Positions 32,684 through 37,037 of a stretch of DNA of 37,037 nucleotides are shown piece by piece. The stretch is from Acidobacteriota bacterium (lineage in GTDB: Bacteria; Acidobacteriota; Terriglobia; Bryobacterales; UBA6623). The stretch is from NCBI GenBank assembly GCA_027624045.1, contig JAQBUE010000029.1:1-37037 (forward strand), in the 5' to 3' direction. Positions within the stretch are counted from its first letter, which is position 1. Every line of letters begins with the position of its first letter. The notes below the pieces were generated by a model. The model searched no databases. It was not told the origin of the DNA and saw nothing but the letters and a program-made list of their open reading frames with translations. The position numbers and the translations under genes were made by a program.

Positions 32684-34225
32684 ATGGCTCAAATCAGCGC
32701 ACAAGAGATCTCGAAGCTCCTTCGCGAGCAGATCGAGAACTATGAGGGTACGGTCGAGGTCGCCGAAGTCGGCTCGATCATCTCGCTCGGTGACGGTATT
32801 GCCCGCCTCCACGGCCTCGAGAAGGTGATGGCGGGCGAGATGCTTGCGTTTCCGCACAATGTGGCCGGCATCGCGATGAACCTTGAAGAGGATCAGGTCG
32901 GCGCGGTGTTGCTCGGTGAGTACACGAACCTGCAGGAAGGCGATGAGGTCCGCCGCACGGGCCGCATCATCTCGGTACCGGTAGGCGAGGCGCTCATCGG
33001 GCGTGCTGTTGATGCGCTGGGCCGTCCGCTCGACGGCAAGGGCCCGATCGAGACCAAAGAATACCTTCCCGTGGAACGCATCGCTCCCGGCGTCATCGAA
33101 CGGCAGCCCGTAAAAGAGCCGATGCAGACCGGTATCAAGGCCATCGACAGCATGATTCCTATCGGCCGCGGCCAGCGCGAGTTGATTATTGGCGACCGCC
33201 AGACAGGCAAGACCGCCATCGCTATCGACACCATCATCAACCAGAAGGGGAACGGCGTCATTTGTATTTACGTCGCCATCGGTCAGAAGCGCTCGACAGT
33301 CGCCCAAGTCATTAAGACGCTGGAGGACAGAGGAGCGATGGCTTACACGATCGTCGTGGTTGCTTCGGCTTCCGATCCCGCGCCGATGCAGTATCTTTCA
33401 CCATTCTCCGGTTGCGCCATGGGCGAGTATTTCCGGGATAAGGGTGAACACGCGCTCTGCATTTACGACGATCTTTCCAAGCACGCGGCCGCCTATCGCG
33501 AGATTTCTCTACTGCTGCGCCGCCCGCCGGGTCGCGAAGCCTTCCCGGGCGACGTATTCTATCTCCACAGCCGGCTGCTCGAACGCGCCGCCAAGCTGAG
33601 TGCGGCCAAAGGCGGCGGTTCGCTAACCGCGCTGCCATTCATCGAGACGCAGGCCGGTGACGTGTCGGCTTACATTCCGACGAACGTCATCTCGATTACC
33701 GACGGCCAGATCTACCTCGAAGCCGATCTATTCAACGCGAACGTGCGGCCGGCGGTAAATGTCGGTCTCTCGGTCAGCCGTGTCGGCGGCAACGCCCAGA
33801 CCAAGGCGATGAAAGCCATCGCCGGCACGCTACGGCTGGAGCTCGCGCAGTATCGCGCTCTGGCAGCGTTCGCGCAGTTCGGCTCCGATCTGGACAAGGC
33901 GTCCCAGCAGCAGCTCCATCGCGGCGAACGCCTCACTGAGATCCTTAAGCAGAGCCAGTATCAGCCGTTGCCCGTCGAAAAGCAGATCGCCATCATTTAC
34001 GCCGGCACGAACGGCTATCTGGATGACTTGCCGATCGCGCAGTGCCGGCCTTTCGAGAAAGAGCTCTACGACTATCTCGAAGCGCAAGGCGATGGCGGGG
34101 TGCTCGATCAACTACGCGACAAGCCGAAAATCGACGACGAGCTCAAGGCCGCCTTCAAAACCGCGCTCACCGAATTTAAGACGGCGTTCGTGGCGCGGCA
34201 CAAGCGAGGAGCCGCGGTCAGCTAG
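32684..34225 (+). CDS. atpA: ATP synthase F1 alpha subunit
   Basis: The alpha subunit carries the non-catalytic nucleotide sites of the F1 hexamer. The 513-residue protein has the N-terminal barrel ([12 protein letters not shown]), Walker A GDRQTGKT at 170-177, and [20 protein letters not shown] with the arginine-containing loop [36 protein letters not shown] and [11 protein letters not shown] follow, then the helical C-terminal domain. Length and motifs are normal. It starts 6 bases after atpH, and atpG follows after a 1-base gap. Confidence 0.98.
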   Translation: MAQISAQEISKLLREQIENYEGTVEVAEVGSIISLGDGIARLHGLEKVMAGEMLAFPHNVAGIAMNLEEDQVGAVLLGEYTNLQEGDEVRRTGRIISVPVGEALIGRAVDALGRPLDGKGPIETKEYLPVERIAPGVIERQPVKEPMQTGIKAIDSMIPIGRGQRELIIGDRQTGKTAIAIDTIINQKGNGVICIYVAIGQKRSTVAQVIKTLEDRGAMAYTIVVVASASDPAPMQYLSPFSGCAMGEYFRDKGEHALCIYDDLSKHAAAYREISLLLRRPPGREAFPGDVFYLHSRLLERAAKLSAAKGGGSLTALPFIETQAGDVSAYIPTNVISITDGQIYLEADLFNANVRPAVNVGLSVSRVGGNAQTKAMKAIAGTLRLELAQYRALAAFAQFGSDLDKASQQQLHRGERLTEILKQSQYQPLPVEKQIAIIYAGTNGYLDDLPIAQCRPFEKELYDYLEAQGDGGVLDQLRDKPKIDDELKAAFKTALTEFKTAFVARHKRGAAVS

Positions 34226-34226
34226 G

Positions 34227-36577
<2,351 letters not shown>

Positions 36578-36579
36578 CC

Positions 36580-36999
36580 ATGGCGGCGACTATGGCGGAC
36601 AAGCTCACACTGGAAGTCGCCGTCCCTGAACGGCAGCTCGTCAATGAAGAAGTCGACGAGGTCCAGGCGCCCGCCGCGACGGGTTATCTTGGCGTGTTGC
36701 CGCATCACGCGCCGCTTATGACCCAGCTCCAAGTCGGCGTCCTCTCGTTTCGCGTGGCCGGCAAAACGCGTGCCATGGCGATCGACGGCGGAGTGATGGA
36801 AGTCCTCCCCGACCACGTCCGCGTACTGGCTGACGGGGCTCAATGGGGTGAAGAAGTCAACGTCGAGCAAGCGAAGAAAGCCAAGGACGAGGCCACGAAG
36901 CGCTTGCGAGATCGCGCTGAAGGTGTCGACTTTGACCGCGAACGCGCCGCGCTTGCTCAGGCTCAAGCACGGCTGGAGGCGCACGCCCGCGCCACCTGA
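36580..36999 (+). CDS. atpC: ATP synthase F1 epsilon subunit
   Basis: The epsilon subunit connects the shaft to the c-ring and can inhibit ATP hydrolysis. The 139-residue protein has the N-terminal beta sandwich (LTLEVAVPERQLVNEEVDEV, GYLGVLPHHAPLMTQLQVGVL, MAIDGGVMEVLPDHVRVLAD) and a C-terminal helical hairpin (about 90-139, VEQAKKAKDEATKRLRDRA). The start at 36580 follows the atpD stop by two bases; an ATG at 36592 is also possible. It is the last gene in the window, and the poly-C run follows 12 bases after the stop. Confidence 0.95.
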   Translation: MAATMADKLTLEVAVPERQLVNEEVDEVQAPAATGYLGVLPHHAPLMTQLQVGVLSFRVAGKTRAMAIDGGVMEVLPDHVRVLADGAQWGEEVNVEQAKKAKDEATKRLRDRAEGVDFDRERAALAQAQARLEAHARAT

Positions 37000-37011
37000 T
37001 CGAGCCTGTCG

Positions 37012-37022
37012 CCCCCCCCCCC
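37012..37022. repeat. Homopolymeric tract of 11 C
   Basis: Eleven consecutive C residues (37012-37022) lie 13 bases after the atpC stop, near the window edge. This is the second such tract in the window. It may be a slippage site in the downstream gene's control region, which lies outside the window, or a sequencing or assembly feature. Confidence 0.9.
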
Positions 37023-37037
37023 ACCTGACGGCGGAAG

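Noticed and set aside
32273..33307. 344-residue open frame antisense to atpH and atpA
   Set aside because: Both F1 genes are certain, and the antisense product has no recognisable domain.

Overview
The window is GC-rich, densely coded bacterial DNA. Several things fit a soil-type Acidobacteriota genome (Bryobacter/Solibacter-like): a planctomycete-type cytochrome/DUF1549/DUF1553 protein paired with a Tat-exported DUF1501 protein, M81 (MlrC) and creatininase family hydrolases, a SelA-like PLP protein with a C-terminal beta domain, and F1-ATPase genes without the F0 genes beside them. Planctomycetota or Verrucomicrobiota carry some of the same families, so the phylum is an inference (about 0.6).

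Region 1-8.2 kb is read mainly on the minus strand. It holds a membrane sensor gene cut off at position 44 by what looks like an insertion-sequence end, a urea/amide-type solute-binding lipoprotein translationally coupled to that sensor, a polytopic glycosyltransferase-like protein, a secreted glycerophosphodiesterase, a divergent SUMF1-fold protein lacking the formylglycine-generating cysteines, and a two-gene unit of an enolase-superfamily enzyme and an M81 hydrolase. A GC-rich REP-like palindrome sits in the divergent gap at 8.2 kb. Region 8.3-12.1 kb holds the exported cytochrome c/DUF1549/DUF1553 and DUF1501 pair.

Region 12.2-16.3 kb (minus) is a compact Tad/Flp pilus block, cpaB-cpaF-tadB-tadC, without secretin, CpaE or pilin genes. 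From 16.6 to 22.0 kb come a creatininase family hydrolase, an orphan MNT nucleotidyltransferase, a 12-base poly-C tract, a membrane-anchored coiled-coil OmpA-like protein, a second polytopic glycosyltransferase-like protein with a C-terminal TPR, and a receiver-PP2C (RsbU-type) phosphatase.

Region 22.1-27.0 kb is an aromatic amino-acid cluster: trpC-trpF-trpB-trpA, then chorismate mutase and tyrA, with an imperfect inverted-repeat element between trpB and trpA. It converges on motA-motB-fliL (minus), the stator operon plus FliL. Next come a small dimeric alpha-beta barrel protein ending in a clear intrinsic terminator, the exported SelA-like protein, and a 77-residue peptide with a double-glycine leader-like motif. 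The window ends with atpH-A-G-D-C, the F1 sector of ATP synthase, and a second poly-C run.

Most of the window is ordinary housekeeping or accessory content. The points most worth following are the leader-like 77-residue peptide, the probable IS insertion in a sensor gene coupled to a binding protein, the SUMF1-like protein without its cysteines, the poly-C tract in front of the OmpA-like gene, and the exported SelA-like fusion protein. All functional calls rest on reading the translations by eye; no database search was run.
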